Shown: positions 1-13,980, numbered from the stretch's first letter. The stretch: DNA of 64,000 nucleotides from Chrysomallon squamiferum (GCA_012295275.1 CM022677.1:13298889-13362888), one strand, 5' to 3'. Program-made: numbers and translations. The notes: generated by a model from the letters alone, not told the origin.

Positions 1-459
1 ATATTATATTTGCATTTTTACGAACAACAGTAAAAATGCAAATGTATTAAATTTTTGCTGTAAAATGATAAGTTTATAAAATATGAATAATAAATAAGAA
101 AATTAACTCATTTTTCATTATCAACAATGGAATATATATCCATTTCAAAAATCCAGTTTCTTTCACAATAAACAGCAACATCTTATGACGTACAATGAAC
201 ATTAAAAATCAAGAGAGAGAGAGAGAGAGTTTGGTACAGATACAAATAAACTAGAGAGAGACTGGTACAGTCTCTAGAGAGACTGACATAGTATAGAAAT
301 ATTTATAAATAGATGAATAATAGACTCATAGAAAAGAACAAAGATAAATAGAAAGCCAACGAGGAACGTAAACAGAGAGCCAGAGGAACAGAGAGCGAGA
401 GAGAGTTTAGGTACATGCACGGAAATAGAATTATGTATTGATAGAAAATGCGACAAGTA

Positions 460-880
460 GGTATATTAGATATAATAATAATATATTTTGATATAGCATG
501 GCACGCTCAGAAAATAAGTAGACAAATAACCTTAGGAACAATGCCGGTACGACGGCAACGACTGTGACATTAATAGAAATTACAATAATATATTTTAGAA
601 GGCGATACGCCAGCTCAGAAAGTACGAGGAATAGTTAATAAAAAGCGCTAAAGAATAATGAGAAATACTCCAAGAAAGCTAGGAACAACGCCGTTACGAC
701 GGCAACGATGGTGATATGAATAGAAATAGTAATAATACATTTTTCTAAAGGTTTTGATCGCTAAAGGATTAATAGTTAATAAAAAACAAAAAATAATGGT
801 AAGTACACCTAAAACATTAGGAACAACCCCTTCACGACTGCAATGACGGCAACATCAAAAAAGATAATAATAATATATGC
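460..880 (-). repeat. ~140-bp tandem repeat, three degenerate copies
   Basis: The core GGAACAA-N-GCC-GTTACGACGGCAACGA recurs near 535, 681 and 819, giving spacings of 146 and 138 bases. Each copy also carries an AATAATATATTTT block and an AATAATGAGAAATACT-type block. The reverse complement matches the repeat at 28,900-29,660, so both loci hold one family in opposite orientation. Confidence 0.65.
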
Positions 881-1529
881 TGATGAGGAATAGACTTTAT
901 AAGATAAAACTGAGATTAGTAAAATTTGTATTAGTAGTACGTCTGCTTACTTTATAACCTTCTCACAAAATGTTAGCAAAGCAAAACGGTTTATCTTTCA
1001 ATTGCTAGCAGCAGAGCTACGTGTGTTTGTTTATTTGTGATAATGATGCCTAATAGCACCAGCAAAGTGTATGTGGCAGTTACGTAATATTTTATTACAT
1101 TTATTATAGAATTCAGAGATAGAGGAGGGCAATATTATTTTTCTTTAAAAATTGAGAAATATAAATAAATGTGCTTTTTTAAAATGTAAAAATTACACAG
1201 AAAAATATTTCAAGGTGTCAGAAAATGGGGATATTTTATAATAAAATATATGAACGTGATATTTTGATAGGAATTTTACTAGAGAAAACCTGAATAGTAA
1301 GAAATGTAGAGTGTACACAAGAATCTTGCTATATCGCAGTTCATTGCAGTTCTTGCTATATCGTTTATTGTCTTATATCGCAGTTCATTGTCAGCATGGT
1401 CCAGTATGCTTCGGTAGTTATAAAGATTTGTTCGGTATCATTCGTCATTTTCCGGCTACGAACGCAGTCGCATGTGATATGTAAAATTATTATTATGATA
1501 CAGCTGAATGACAAAATTAGTATATTTTT

Positions 1530-1800
1530 ATATTGTTTTTGCCTCGGAAAATGTTTATAAAGGGTAGTCATTTATTGATTTATTTATTTATTGAAACTAC
1601 TGTCGTAATCGTGACCTGTCTTCAACTCGTACCAGACCGTTTTACTCTTAAACGATGAACGATAAAAGAAAGAATAACGTTGTATAACAATAAATGTTCG
1701 CTTATTAATAATATTATTATTTATCTCCAAAACAGACATCATAGAAAGAAATCCTACTTTCAGGAACTAGGGCCATGGTGTAAGATTCTAATCTTATGTA
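1530..1800 (+). repeat. Dispersed repeat, copy 1
   Basis: This stretch aligns by eye with 16,595-16,955. Shared blocks in order are TTTTGCCTCGGAAAATGTTT, a CTCGTACC/CTCGCACG block, an AAACGATGAACGATAA-type block, TTCGCTTATTAATAATATTATT, a CATCATA-GAAA block and CGGAACTA/AGGAACTAGG. Function unknown; probably an old transposon fragment. Confidence 0.5.
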
Positions 1801-1965
1801 ATGTAAATAATTTTCAGTTTTACAAACAATGGAAGTTTACTAAACATTTCTTTCGTTTTGTTTACAGTAAAGCTGGAGAAGTAAATATAATAATCCTACA
1901 TCCCAGTTTGGAAATGTGTTACGGTTTTGTTTTGTTATCTTATAAATGGATTTAAAATCACCACG

Positions 1966-1968
<3 letters not shown>

Positions 1969-2024
<56 letters not shown>
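1969..2024. repeat. (TG)n microsatellite
   Basis: An uninterrupted TG dinucleotide run of about 28 units. Confidence 0.97.
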
Positions 2025-2027
<3 letters not shown>

Positions 2028-2565
2028 TAAATATATTTTATTTAATTTTAATTTTATTTTAATTTTTTCATTTAACAGTGAAAACAAATTATTTAAATAA
2101 AATATATATTTTGATGGATGTAGATAACTTTTAAAAATGTTAATTAAATTAATAAATGAATAAACTATAATTATATACTTTGAAAAATGAAAGTTACTAG
2201 TGTAATAATATCTCCCATGCACATGCGCAGTCTATTAAGATTTACGTCAGCGGATTTAAATTCGGGTATAAATAAAACATCCAACGGTTTTACGTCAGTT
2301 GACATGCGAATGCCAATACTAGTAGGTCACATTCTTTTTTTTTTTTTTTTTTAAATTTATTATTAGACCAAAGTGATTTATTTTTTTAAATTTATTATAA
2401 TCAGTAATAGCAGTTAACTGTATATTTAGTTAATAAATTTAGTTATTAAAATATTATTATCATTATAAATAATTATTCTTCTATAAGAAGAGCAATTACG
2501 AAATGAATTCGAATAAAATCATATCTTAACTTTCTTATTATTTTTTTTTATTTTATTTATTTATT

Positions 2566-2571
<6 letters not shown>

Positions 2572-2637
<66 letters not shown>
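2572..2637. repeat. (ATT)n microsatellite
   Basis: A run of about 20 ATT units preceded by ATTT tetranucleotides. Confidence 0.95.
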
Positions 2638-3097
2638 GTTATTTTAATTTCAAACAAAAATAACTGTGGGGGTTTTAATTTCCGGAAGTTTATATAAAAT
2701 CTAACTAAAAAGTACGCTAAATAACGGAGACTCGCGAAATTTGCCGAGTACTGCCGGAAAATACAAACACATTTACTGGGCGAGACCATTTTGGTAAAGG
2801 TTTTCTTTACTGATGAAGAAGAAATCAAATAATTCTGAAGACATTATTTTAAAACGGAATTAGGAAATTCCATCATGAAATAAAAAAAAAAAAAAAAAAA
2901 TGAAAAACTATAATAATATTATAAAAAAAAAATAAATATGTGATTAAATGAAACAAAATAAACAAAAATAAACTGACAAATAAACACAATAAAATAAAGT
3001 AAAGAAAAAGAGGAAAAAAGACAAATTACAAAATAAGCTGATTATTAAAATAGATTTTTGCATTTCTCTATGTATCTGAGTGTATTACCTCTTAATC

Positions 3098-3207
<110 letters not shown>

Positions 3208-3694
3208 CGTGCTCTCAACATGACTATAACCACTGCTTATCAGATTTGTCACATCTGCCTGCCTACCTGTCTTATTATTTTTATTTTATATTTATCTACC
3301 TATCCACAAATATCAATTTAATGTAAACTCTAGTAATTTATCAGCCGTCATCATACCTACCACTCTAAATACCAACGTACCAATATTCCCTTACAAACAT
3401 ACAATCGGCTATGAATTGCAAATCTGTCTATATATCTATCTAAATAATTTCTCCCTGTCAGTCTGTCTGTCTGTAGGTATTCTAAAGTGCCCCATTTTTT
3501 TTTGGTCTGCCCCACTGTTTTAACTTATTTCTACTGATGTTTGTATCTTTATCGTTATGTTTATTTCACGAATGTTACAAAAATAATGACAATATCAGAA
3601 GTATCTTTGATTATGTTTCTGCAAGTGTGTATCGGTTATAAATAATAATAAAATAATTATATTTATAATAGAATGAAGTTATGAATTTTCAAAG

Positions 3695-3698
<4 letters not shown>

Positions 3699-3726
<28 letters not shown>
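3699..3726. repeat. (AT)n microsatellite
   Basis: About 14 AT units. A short (TG)9 run follows at 4,165-4,182. Confidence 0.9.
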
Positions 3727-3731
<5 letters not shown>

Positions 3732-4545
3732 TCAAATGAATGATTTTGCCAACTTTATATGTAAATAAATGTTAGCAGAGCTTGGAAGACACAGTTGACA
3801 TATTATTAAACGAGCCTATAAAACGTTTTCTTCAAAATGGCAATATTAAAAAATCCAAAACTTTGGAACAATTTGACTGACAATTTCAAATATTTTGTTT
3901 CTGAAATCAGGATAAAAAGTTACTCAACCTTGTATTTCCTAAACTGAAAATCACTTTTCAGTACCTAACAACTCATCCAACAACAAAAAGCAACAAGAAC
4001 AATAATATAGATAAAGAAAAAGTAACACTGATAATAACAATACTTGAAATATAAATATAAGTTTTAAAATCTATGACACAATAAAAACCCCCAAAACTTA
4101 AAAATATATAAATAAAATAATAAATTTCATGATATGAAATCACATCACATATAAACCTTAAATATGTGTGTGTGTGTGTGTGTTTGATAATAGATTTTAA
4201 TTTATTTTGAATGTATTTTTAAAATCACCATCCACAAACAATTTAAACCCTGTACATCTGTCATTTTAGACGCGAAACTCACATTATGTAATAAATTCAT
4301 GCAAAGTTCCAAGCTATATGTTCATTATGTGAACATTAGCCCTGGTTGTAAAATCCTTGTGCAAAGATTAACGTTAGTAAAACAAACAGATAAAACGTAC
4401 AAGTGAAAAAAAAAAATGTACTGCCATTAAAAAATAAAATAAAAATAGAAATAGTTCTAACAACAGAAATAAAATTTAATATATATTTTTGGATTATATA
4501 TAATTTTGTTTTCTCCTACAATGTTATTGCAGTTATCAATACGAA

Positions 4546-5569
4546 ATGGGAAAAGTAAGAGCGTCCAAGAAACGGAAAGCACAGGATGATGAGTGCCCTG
4601 AAAAGCCTCCAAAAGGGCGAAAGATTTCCGAACGTGACCCTGGAGCAACATCACGTAGAGGACCAGGGACATCAACATCTAGGAAACGGAAAGCACAGGA
4701 TGATGGGTGCCCTGAAGAAGCCTCCAAAAGGGCGAAAGATTTCCGAACGTGACCCTGGAGAAACATCACGTAGAGGACCAGGGACATCAACATCTAGGAA
4801 ACGGAAAGCACAGGATGATGGGTGCCCGAAGAAGCCTCCAAATGGGCGAAAGATTTCCGAACGTGACCCTGGAGAAACATCACGTAGAGGACCAGGGACA
4901 TCAACATCTAGGAAACGGAAAGCACAGGATGATGGGTGCCCGAAGAAGCCTCCAAAAGGGCGAAAGATTTCCGAACGTGACCCTGGAGAAACATCACGTA
5001 GAGGACCAGGGACATCAACATCACGGAAACGGAAAGCACAGGATGATGGGTGCCCAGAGAAGCCTCCAAAAGGGCGAAAGATTTCCGAACGTGACCCTGT
5101 AAAAGCAGCATGTGAAGAAAGACCAGGGATGTCAACATCACCATCACCCAGCACTGCTGAATCAACACAACAGCCTGAATCAGATAAGTCACCTACTTGT
5201 TCTTTGTGTTCAGAAGCATTTTTAGATAAGTGTCATGCAGACTCGTGTTTACATGAATTTTGTTTCAGCTGTTTGGAGAGGTGGTCTAGAAGCAGAAGAA
5301 ATTGTCCAGTTTGCTCTGCAAGATTCACCGCCATCGTGTACAACTTAAGAGATGGAAACTGCGAGATGTACACATTGCCACCTCTCAGAGTCAAAAGAGT
5401 CAGAAGAGTCAGACGACATTCTGCAGCTGGATTCATCAGACGTATATTTGCGTATATCGGTCGTATATTTACGTATTTTAGTCGTATATTTAGTTCTCTG
5501 TTGTGGAAAATCTTATTTGTTCTAATTGAATTTTGTCTTCTGATAGGTCGTTTACTAGGATTTGTGTAA
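4546..5569 (+). CDS. TOPORS-like RING-finger protein with tandem repeats, one frameshift
   Basis: A C3HC4 RING finger is visible at 5,198-5,314: CSLC, twelve residues, C-x-H-x2-C-x2-C, ten residues, CPVC. The pattern around HEFCFSCLERWS resembles TOPORS E3 ubiquitin/SUMO ligases (family knowledge, not searched). The N-terminal half is a basic 38-residue repeat (core KRKAQDDGCP, GRKISERDPG, TSRRGPGTSTS). A basic RVRRVRR stretch, three RIF-containing repeats and a hydrophobic C-terminal segment (about 5,497-5,566), possibly membrane-associated, follow. The ATG at 4,546 opens the first repeats, but repeat copy 2 is 115 rather than 114 bases, so that frame stops at 4,752; the RING frame is open from 4,586. 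It is either a single-exon gene with a recent frameshift, a slippage polymorphism or an assembly error, or a young pseudogene or retrocopy. Confidence 0.6.
4570..5100 (+). repeat. 114-bp coding tandem repeat, five copies
   Basis: The block AAACGGAAAGCACAGGATGA recurs at 4,570, 4,684, 4,799, 4,913 and 5,027: spacings 114, 115, 114 and 114. The one-base excess lies in copy 2, in the CCCTGAAGAAGCC stretch, and shifts the frame. The copies are almost identical, implying recent expansion or homogenisation. Confidence 0.9.
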
Positions 5570-5879
5570 TATTAGAAACCTTACAACGTTACTCTAGGTG
5601 TATTGCTTTAACTTCAGCTGGCATCCTTCTGTCATTTTTTATTTTATGATGATGATAGTAACAGTAATAGATACAGACATTTATTTGTAAAATATTTATT
5701 TGAAGTTGGTAATATCTGCAGTGATAATAACATTCTGTCCCTTTTGCCCCAGCATATCAGTGCTATAGGAGATTGTGTTGATGATGTTGACGTGAAGCTG
5801 GTTATGCTCCTTGCAGCTCTATAACCCTTGAGAGGTGGGCTCAGGTTTGTATTGTTTTTTAATTAATAAGTACTAACAT

Positions 5880-6140
5880 GCAACCAAAATACTAACAATT
5901 AACATGAATACTAACCATTAACCAGGTAGTAAACGTTATATAGAGACATACACATACATCCATACAGACACATACGAATATCCATACAGACAGAACACAC
6001 ACAGAACTACACTAACATATATACAAACATATATACACTCACACACAGAAACATATTAACATTTAACAAATACTAACCTTAACCAATTAGTTACAATTAC
6101 TAATAATTACCACATACTTATCTGAATACGTGTATAAACA

Positions 6141-6172
<32 letters not shown>

Positions 6173-6630
6173 TTCACATACACATATTATTTTATAATTA
6201 AAACAAATTCTAACCATTAACCAAATACTAAAATTTAACAAATACTAACCATTAACAAAATAGTAACCATTAACCAAATACTAATGTTTAACAAAATAAA
6301 TTAACAAATAACCATTAAGAAAATATTAACAATTAACCAAATACTAACATTTAACAAATACTAACCATTAACCAAATACTAAATTAACCAAATACTAACA
6401 TTTAACAAATACTAACATTTAACAAATACTAACCATTTAAACAAATACTAACCATTAACAAATACTAACCATTAACCAAATACTAAATTTTTAACAAATA
6501 CTAACCATTAACAAAAATACTAACATTTAACAAATACTAACCATTAACAAAACTAACTTTTAACAAAATACTAACCATTAACAAATACTAACATTAACAT
6601 TTAACAAATACTAACCAAATTACTAACATC
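5880..6630 (+). repeat. Degenerate minisatellite of ACTAACCATTAAC type
   Basis: Dozens of imperfect copies of a 12-18 base unit built from AAATACTAAC, CATTAAC and ATTTAAC blocks, interrupted by a (CA)n run at about 6,142-6,172. No open frame of note. Confidence 0.85.
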
Positions 6631-6879
6631 CCCTACGTGTACTGAACCTCACCGTGGTGTAGGGGTGGCAACATTTCCAAAGGGAATGGCTAATTAGTAC
6701 ATTAATATAATAACATTTAATTGGTTAGAGAGATAGACAGATTGTTAGATTATGATAAATAGATTTACCTACATAGGGTATTGCTATTTTTTCTAATTTT
6801 GAATACAGTGCTATTGCTTTGAAAGCCCTTTCTATATACAGACAGACAGACAGACCAACAGAGTATAGACAGAAGTGTA

Positions 6880-6953
6880 TGTACTTAAGAATAAGTTATG
6901 ACATATAAATATTTCACTCTGGCTTTCTTACTCTCTGTGTCACTCCCCAGATT
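6880..6953 (+). repeat. Inverted repeat arm 1
   Basis: About 73 bases that are the near-perfect reverse complement of 7,687-7,760; shared blocks include AAGAATAAGTTATGACATAT and GGCTTTCTTACTCTCTGTG. About 730 bases, including a TATC microsatellite, separate the arms. Confidence 0.8.
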
Positions 6954-7593
6954 ACTCTAATTAGATGGATTATTTCATTTTACCAGATATTAATTGATAA
7001 TTAAGTATGACAGGTTCTGTAATTAATGTGCTCTTTAACACAAACTGTTACAGACATCTTTTTATCTTATCATATTTACTTCTTATCAATAGATGAATGA
7101 CTATGTTTTCAGTGTAGATTTCCAGATTAATGTTCTCTTCATAAACAATACCAGAAATCTCTAGTCTCTCATTAACAATTTATTGGTACCTCCAGTCATG
7201 CCTCCCTCCTAACTCCATATATTCCTCATTTTATATTCCACAGTTTATATATTACGCCAAATTCCATTGATATATCACTCAATCCATGGGCCTACAATGA
7301 GGACCTTATTTGTTAACAATTGATAATGTCTGAAAAGTAATTGCTTGTATAACTGAAAACCTTTCTGTCCACCATTCCATCCTTTTATCCATTTATTACT
7401 TTCCCAATTCTTCATTGCACCAAAACTTTCATCCATCCCCCCATCTAACACTCCATCCATCCTTACTTACCTGCATGTGTCTAGCTATCTATCTGTCTGT
7501 CTATATATTTGTTTCATTTCATCATCAATTTCTCTGACTATTTGTCTATCTATCTGTCTGTTTGTTGGTCGCACCTGCTCACCGCTTTCTCTG

Positions 7594-7686
<93 letters not shown>
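7594..7686. repeat. Compound (TCTA)n(TA)n microsatellite
   Basis: About 15 TCTA units pass directly into about 15 TA units. Shorter TCTA runs surround it. Confidence 0.96.
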
Positions 7687-7688
<2 letters not shown>

Positions 7689-7760
7689 AGAGTGACAGAG
7701 AGAGTAAGAAAGCCAGAGGGAAATATTTATATGTCATAACTTATTCTTAAGCACGTACAC
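7687..7760 (-). repeat. Inverted repeat arm 2
   Basis: Partner of 6,880-6,953; together they could form a long stem-loop of MITE or foldback type. Confidence 0.8.
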
Positions 7761-7982
7761 TTTTTTTTCATACACATTTATATACCCGTTCTCTGTAAAA
7801 CATACAGATACACATCAATGTATCTATGTTATCTGTGTATATCTGTCTATATATGTACCTAATTATTGCCTACCTAACCTATCAATATATCTCTCAAGTG
7901 ATCAATATCTCAAACTATCTCTATATCAATCTATCTCACTTTCTTAGTTAAACATAGCACTGTCTTTCGTGCACACATACAA

Positions 7983-8013
<31 letters not shown>

Positions 8014-8293
8014 TACATATACACACTCCCTATTTACATCCTTTTTAATTGTTTAAATACACTCTTTCTATCTATTTATCTATCTATAAATATATTTATT
8101 TATCTATGTATTTATACCATATACATAAGCAACAGACTCAGTCTTTCCTACAGTTGTGTAGGTATAAACTCAAGCCTCCTTTCATCTATCTATCTTTCTA
8201 GTAATCTATCTAGCTTTCTTCTGTCTATCAATTTACCTGTCTGTTATCATCTACCATCTGTCCACTCTTTTATATACATTATACAATCAACTA

Positions 8294-8340
<47 letters not shown>

Positions 8341-8366
8341 GGTAATATATATATATATATATATAT
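7983..8366. repeat. (CA)n and (TA)n microsatellites
   Basis: CA runs at about 7,983-8,009 and 8,296-8,335, then a TA run at about 8,345-8,366. TATC-rich DNA lies between them. Confidence 0.93.
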
Positions 8367-8836
8367 GCATGTGTGTTTGTATATTATACACACACACACA
8401 CACAAACCCATTCCTTAACACACATATCTATCTATATATCTATCAGTCTGTCTAAATATCAATCTACCAAACTAGTAACATACATACCTATTATGTTATC
8501 TCTCTAGCTTATATGCCTATTTTTTAAAAACAATCTATCAAACATATGTCCAGCTCCCTGAATATCTAACTATATATTACTTCAAAGCTCGCTATCTTGC
8601 TGTATATCTGTATAACCTATCTGTATTTATCTCTGGATATCTACCTATAATCTATCTGTATTTACCTCTGTATATTTATCTAAATGACCTACCTGTATTT
8701 ATTTCTCTATATCTGTCTCTATAATCTATCAGTATTTATATTGTATAAGCTACTTATAATCTATCAGTTCATCACTAACTCAATCCAAACACAGATCCTC
8801 TCCTCTATGTTTGTCTGCATGTGTTTGAGTCTGGGG

Positions 8837-8837
<1 letters not shown>

Positions 8838-8890
<53 letters not shown>
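8838..8890. repeat. (TG)n microsatellite
   Basis: About 26 TG units inside the left arm of the long inverted repeat. Confidence 0.96.
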
Positions 8891-8897
<7 letters not shown>

Positions 8898-9295
8898 TCT
8901 CTATCTTAACGCTATTTCTAACATAATCATTTTCTTACACATATACATCCTCAAATCTACTGCCATCCACTTTACCATTATATAACCTATCTTGCTTGAC
9001 ACCTATCCTTCTATCTATCTTTCTGTCTATCTATTGAACCTACGCACCTGCCTATCTGTTTAGCTATCTATATATCTCTCTGTCTATCCTCAAAATATAT
9101 ATATATAATTTAGTATTTATTATATATATATATATCCATCTACATTACATTCCATCAATAACCATCCATAAATCACCTATTCATCTTCCTAACTATCTCC
9201 CTAAATAATTATAACTACTTTCTATATCTATCTTTCTGTGATACTGTCCATTTATAACTCTCATTCACAATTCCCATATTTAGCTATGCTTATCA

Positions 9296-9297
<2 letters not shown>

Positions 9298-9344
<47 letters not shown>
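9298..9344. repeat. (CA)n microsatellite
   Basis: About 23 CA units. The counterpart in the right arm is the (TG)n run at 26,338-26,366. Confidence 0.96.
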
Positions 9345-10840
9345 TTTTTTTTTACACATATGCATTGATATATTTACATACATATCCATGATATCACCTA
9401 TCTACATACATCTCCATATTTATGTCTATCTACACACATTTCCATATGTATGTCTATCTACACACATTTCCATATGTATGTCTATCTAAATATTTTCTCA
9501 TAATCAATCTACATAGCGGTTATATAATCTGTCTAATTTTCTTTTATCCATTGAAATCAATAACCATCAATAACATCTCCTTATCTACATCTCCTATATA
9601 TCCACCTACAGATCTCCCTATTTTTCTGTATGTTTGCACACTTATGCACTCAGTATATTCACACTCTTCAAAAAACACAAGCATATTTTCCTTCCCATAC
9701 ACATGTATATACTATTCTCTGCTCCAACTTATGCATACCTACACCTCCATATACATTCAGTCTTCCACATTACCGTCCATACTTGCCTACACCTACCTGT
9801 CTCTCTGTGTCTCTGCTGTCTATTAGTTAACTATCTACATATATCTACTGAAGTACTGACCTACCTACCTGTCTGTATCTTTTGTGTCTGATATCTGTCA
9901 GATGCCTGTCTACATATATCTACATATCAACCTACTGATCTACTCACCTACATACCTATCTGTTTATCTATCAACATTACAACATATCAATAACCATCCA
10001 TCAGTCATCTATCCAACTCCCTGTCAAACTACCTACATACATAACTAACTGTGCCTGCATTACAACCTGTATGATTTATATATACATCTGTACGTCTACT
10101 CAGCCTGGCACACAAAAACACATGACAGAAAGAAGAATACACAGAATAGATAGATGGCCATTGTCATGTTTACCTATCTACCTAAATTCATCTACATCTA
10201 TCAATTCATTTGTTAACTTCTACTGATCTAGCTGTCTATCAGTCTATCAATATATACTTCTTTCTTTCTTTGTATCTTCCTGTTTATCTCTTCACCTGTT
10301 AACCTTTCATCTGACAGTCAGTCTCATATCTCTGTCAATCATTTCTCCATTCCTTTAAATCATTTACAGCTGCTCTCAAGTTAATTGCTAATAATCTTTA
10401 TGAAAACAACATTAATCTGGAACCTGCTCTCTATTTAAGAATATAATTGCTTCACATGTTTTCATTTCTTCTGCAATAATTTCTAATTTGCAGTGTAGAA
10501 CCACACATAGCTTTTGTAGTGTCCTTAGTCATTATAGAGGAAGTTTTAAGTCCTTTCCTGATAAATCCAAGAATCATCCACTGTTAACTTTTGGAGAATA
10601 ATGAATCAACACTGATGTATATTGTTAACAACTTCTCTGTCTGGAAACTGCTTTGGAAAGAAAAATCCATAATTAGTCTATATCAGTAGATATCTCAATG
10701 TTTAAAGTAACCTCTATATTCTTCTTCATATTCTTGTAACTGAAGCTGATTCCAGAATCATGTCGTTTCTGTAGATACAATAATAAAATTTAATAGAATA
10801 ATTATTTAAAAGTAATTTTCCATTGTGTTTAACCTGATAA

Positions 10841-11800
10841 ATAACAAATAATTTAAACAAAAATATAAATCTATAAAAAGGTATCAAAATTGTAAATTTT
10901 ACATTCTGGTCAAATTAAAATAACAAATGTGTCTTTTAAATCTACATTCATAAAGATAAATGAAATATTTTCATATATTAAACAAGAAGCATGCATTGAT
11001 TAGATCAAAATATGTTAAAATTAAGCAATACAAACATAAGATGAAAATGTAATAATAATAATAATACAAATACCACACTAATACTTCTCAGAGCTGAAAT
11101 CCTCTATATCTTCAGCACTGACTTGCCTTGTACTGTAAAGGTGAGAGATGAGATCTGAAGAACTCTGTCTTTGTCCAAGTCTTTAAAATCTAACACAGAT
11201 TTAACAGTATCCACCTGTAAATTGAAAATAATTCATTATCTCCAGCTGTGAAAAATGTGAGGCATTTTAGTTAAATAACTAATTGACAAGTTCTGTCATT
11301 TATTGTTTGAGATAAGTCACTTTCAATGTCACGATTTCGAATATTTTACAACAAACTTCATGTTATAAAGTTCCCGTCCATAACTTAAAGCATGGACAAT
11401 GAATTAAAAAAAAAAAATGAAAATAGGAAAGTCATTGTTTTGCATACATAATAGTACATATTTCAGAAGTCGAATGACAAGTCATTTTTAAGTAATTTTT
11501 TAAAAAGGCCGGTTGGTGGAGTTTTAAATTATTATTGTAAAACTGAACCTATAATGTGACAAGCATTATAATAAATGTATCGAGGTAATCATTCAAATAA
11601 CACATAAATACCACCTATAATGTATTAAAAATGAAAATAAATATTAAAATAAAAAACATAATTATTTCAAGTATTGTTTTACAACTACGTACTCAGCACT
11701 GTCCGCTGTGGAGTTTTAGCAGAGTAACGTGTCCAAGTCATGGTGAAATGAGAATATTCACCCACCAGCCTCAATGAAAATTATTATTATTATTATTATG

Positions 11801-11833
<33 letters not shown>

Positions 11834-13970
11834 TATTTTATTATTTTTTTTATTATTATTTTTAATTTTTTTTTATTTTTTTTTTTTTTTTTTTTTGGCT
11901 GGCGACATCGAAATAATATCTGGAGAAATAAATCTAGTACGAAATGGGTAAGAGATAGTATGACGTCAAAGTTACAGAGAACAAAAAAGAAGTAATAATT
12001 CGTTTCGATCTTAGCAGCAATTACTACTCAATAATGAACATCTATGTATAAACGTATAAGTTATATGATGTATTTCCCCAAATTACTTTTAATAATCCAT
12101 ATAGACTTGATTGGATGTTTAAAAGTTTGTAAACACTGATCGGCGTTCGACGCTGCCATCTTGGATTTCGACTGGAAGTTTCCGTGAGCGCTCGGAAACC
12201 GTCTGATCGGGGTTTTGAGCTTCCAATTTTATCTATTTTACATCTATTTTCTTAACTTTTTTTATGATGTGTAAATTAGATCTGAGAAAGGTAATACCTT
12301 GCCTAAGTACTTTTTCAACTTAATCAAATTTTTCAAACTGGATTATTTTTATGCAAATGCGTGTATAATAAACTGAAATTATAATTTGTTATAAGATTAC
12401 TGTATTAACTTTTCCAGTTGGCAATGCTCCCCAACAGAAACGATGATTCAGGTTTAGTTTGTACATTTCATAAACAAATAATTTGTAAATAAATTCATTG
12501 TTTTTAAAGTGACAAATCGAAAAGAAAGAAATTAACTTGAATAAAAACATTAAATAAAATAAGCATTTTACAATAATTCAATAAATAATAATAACACATT
12601 AAATAAACGAAAACTAAAGTAAACTGGTTATTTAAAAGACAAATAAAACGTAAGGAATGTTATTAAGCTGGTGCTGTCTGTTACAAAACAGTATACACAA
12701 TTAGTTCTTTTCATCTAAAAGCAGCAAATCTAATAATACCGTCGCATCGCATGTGCGGAGTAATCTATTTTAGAAGTTTGTGGTCTACGGGAAATAACTC
12801 TATTTAACACGTTGGAAAATATATAAAAAAGACTGAGTGTGAAGTAAAATATTAAAAAAAGAATAAAATAACAAAAAGAAATCTCATAGAAATATATATT
12901 TTTTCAATAAATGAAGCGACAAAAGATTATTACTGACATCATAAGTCTGATGAATACAGATAATTCACTCAATTTACTGAATTCACTAAAAAATAAATTA
13001 TTTAAACCTATATATTATTTTGCATTTCTATTTAATATAACTGTTTCTTTATAATAAATATATGCCTGAAATAATTGTATTTTCTTTCTTACTCTTTTCT
13101 TTTTTTCTTGTTTCAGTATTCTTTCTTAATTATTATGTTATTTATCGTTTTAATTAGCAATATTGTTGTTATTTTTATCGTTAATCTCGTTATTTGATAT
13201 ATTATTACTGAAAAAAAAGGAACAATTATCAATAGATAGTTAGATTATACAGACACACATACATAGAAAAGAAAGAATCTGGTTAACGTGTTTGCCTTAG
13301 ATGATACATAAGTTGATATATATATATAGTTAAATAATATATAGATAGATACCCTGACGATAGCTACGGATGGATATAGAGATAGAGAGACATTTTACAT
13401 TTCATAGGCAAATGAACTTGTAAGAAAATGTTTGTATATGCGTTATAATATAATATCATATTAACCTCGCTTTTATCATGTTTTCTTTTATTCTCTCTGT
13501 CGGTCTGTATATCCATCTATCTATCTATATGTCTGTCTGTCGGACTGTCTATGTCTCTGTCTGTCTGTCTGTCGGACTGTCTATGTCTCTGTCTGTCTGT
13601 CTGTCTATCTTTCCACCTACCTATCTACCTCTCAGACTGTAGAGATAAGTGCAGGTGTAGCTGTAATTATAACTTCAGTAATTTTGTTATAAACACTGCA
13701 GAAAATATTGATAATAAAGCAGCGATGATATTTTATCTCACTGGGAGAGATTCTGTGTATTCTGAAAATACTGAAGGATCTTTATTTATTTATTATTTAT
13801 TTATTTATATTCTTAACTAAGTTAATTAATTTGTGGTTTACTTTATTTTTAATAATAAGAATCTGTATTAAAGTTTCAAGTATTTATGAAAGATACACTT
13901 GTAAATATCAATAATATGTTGAAGTTAGTTCATTTTAATATTGTATTTCACCTCTAAATTGCAACCCCAC
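10841..13970. other. AT-rich stretch, no gene recognised
   Basis: Holds an (ATT)n run at about 11,771-11,835, a poly-T tract at about 11,865-11,896 and small TCTG/TCTA runs at 13,510-13,625. No coding signal or RNA gene was recognised. Confidence 0.6.
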
Positions 13971-13980
13971 TATCTTTACA

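Larger units (their letters stand above)
8040..10840 (+). repeat. Long divergent inverted repeat, left arm
   Basis: The reverse complement of this stretch aligns with 25,070-27,340. Anchors visible by eye: CAGACTCAGTCTTTC near 8,131 against GAAAGACTGAGTCTG near 27,224; the CCTGGCACACAAAAACACAT block near 10,105 against its complement near 25,740; and a long alignment at 10,350-10,790 against 25,115-25,540 with many indels. Internally it is TATC/CA-rich with no preserved ORF. Confidence 0.75.

Noticed and set aside
6630-6675. Hairpin CCCCTACGTGTACTG to GTGTAGGGG as a tRNA or structured RNA
   Set aside because: The stem is short, there are no tRNA A/B-box features and nothing else supports an RNA gene.
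7477-9891. Many overlapping plus-strand open frames rich in Tyr, Leu, Ser and Ile
   Set aside because: By-products of TATC, CATA and CA repeats with few stop codons; the inverted partner region does not preserve them.
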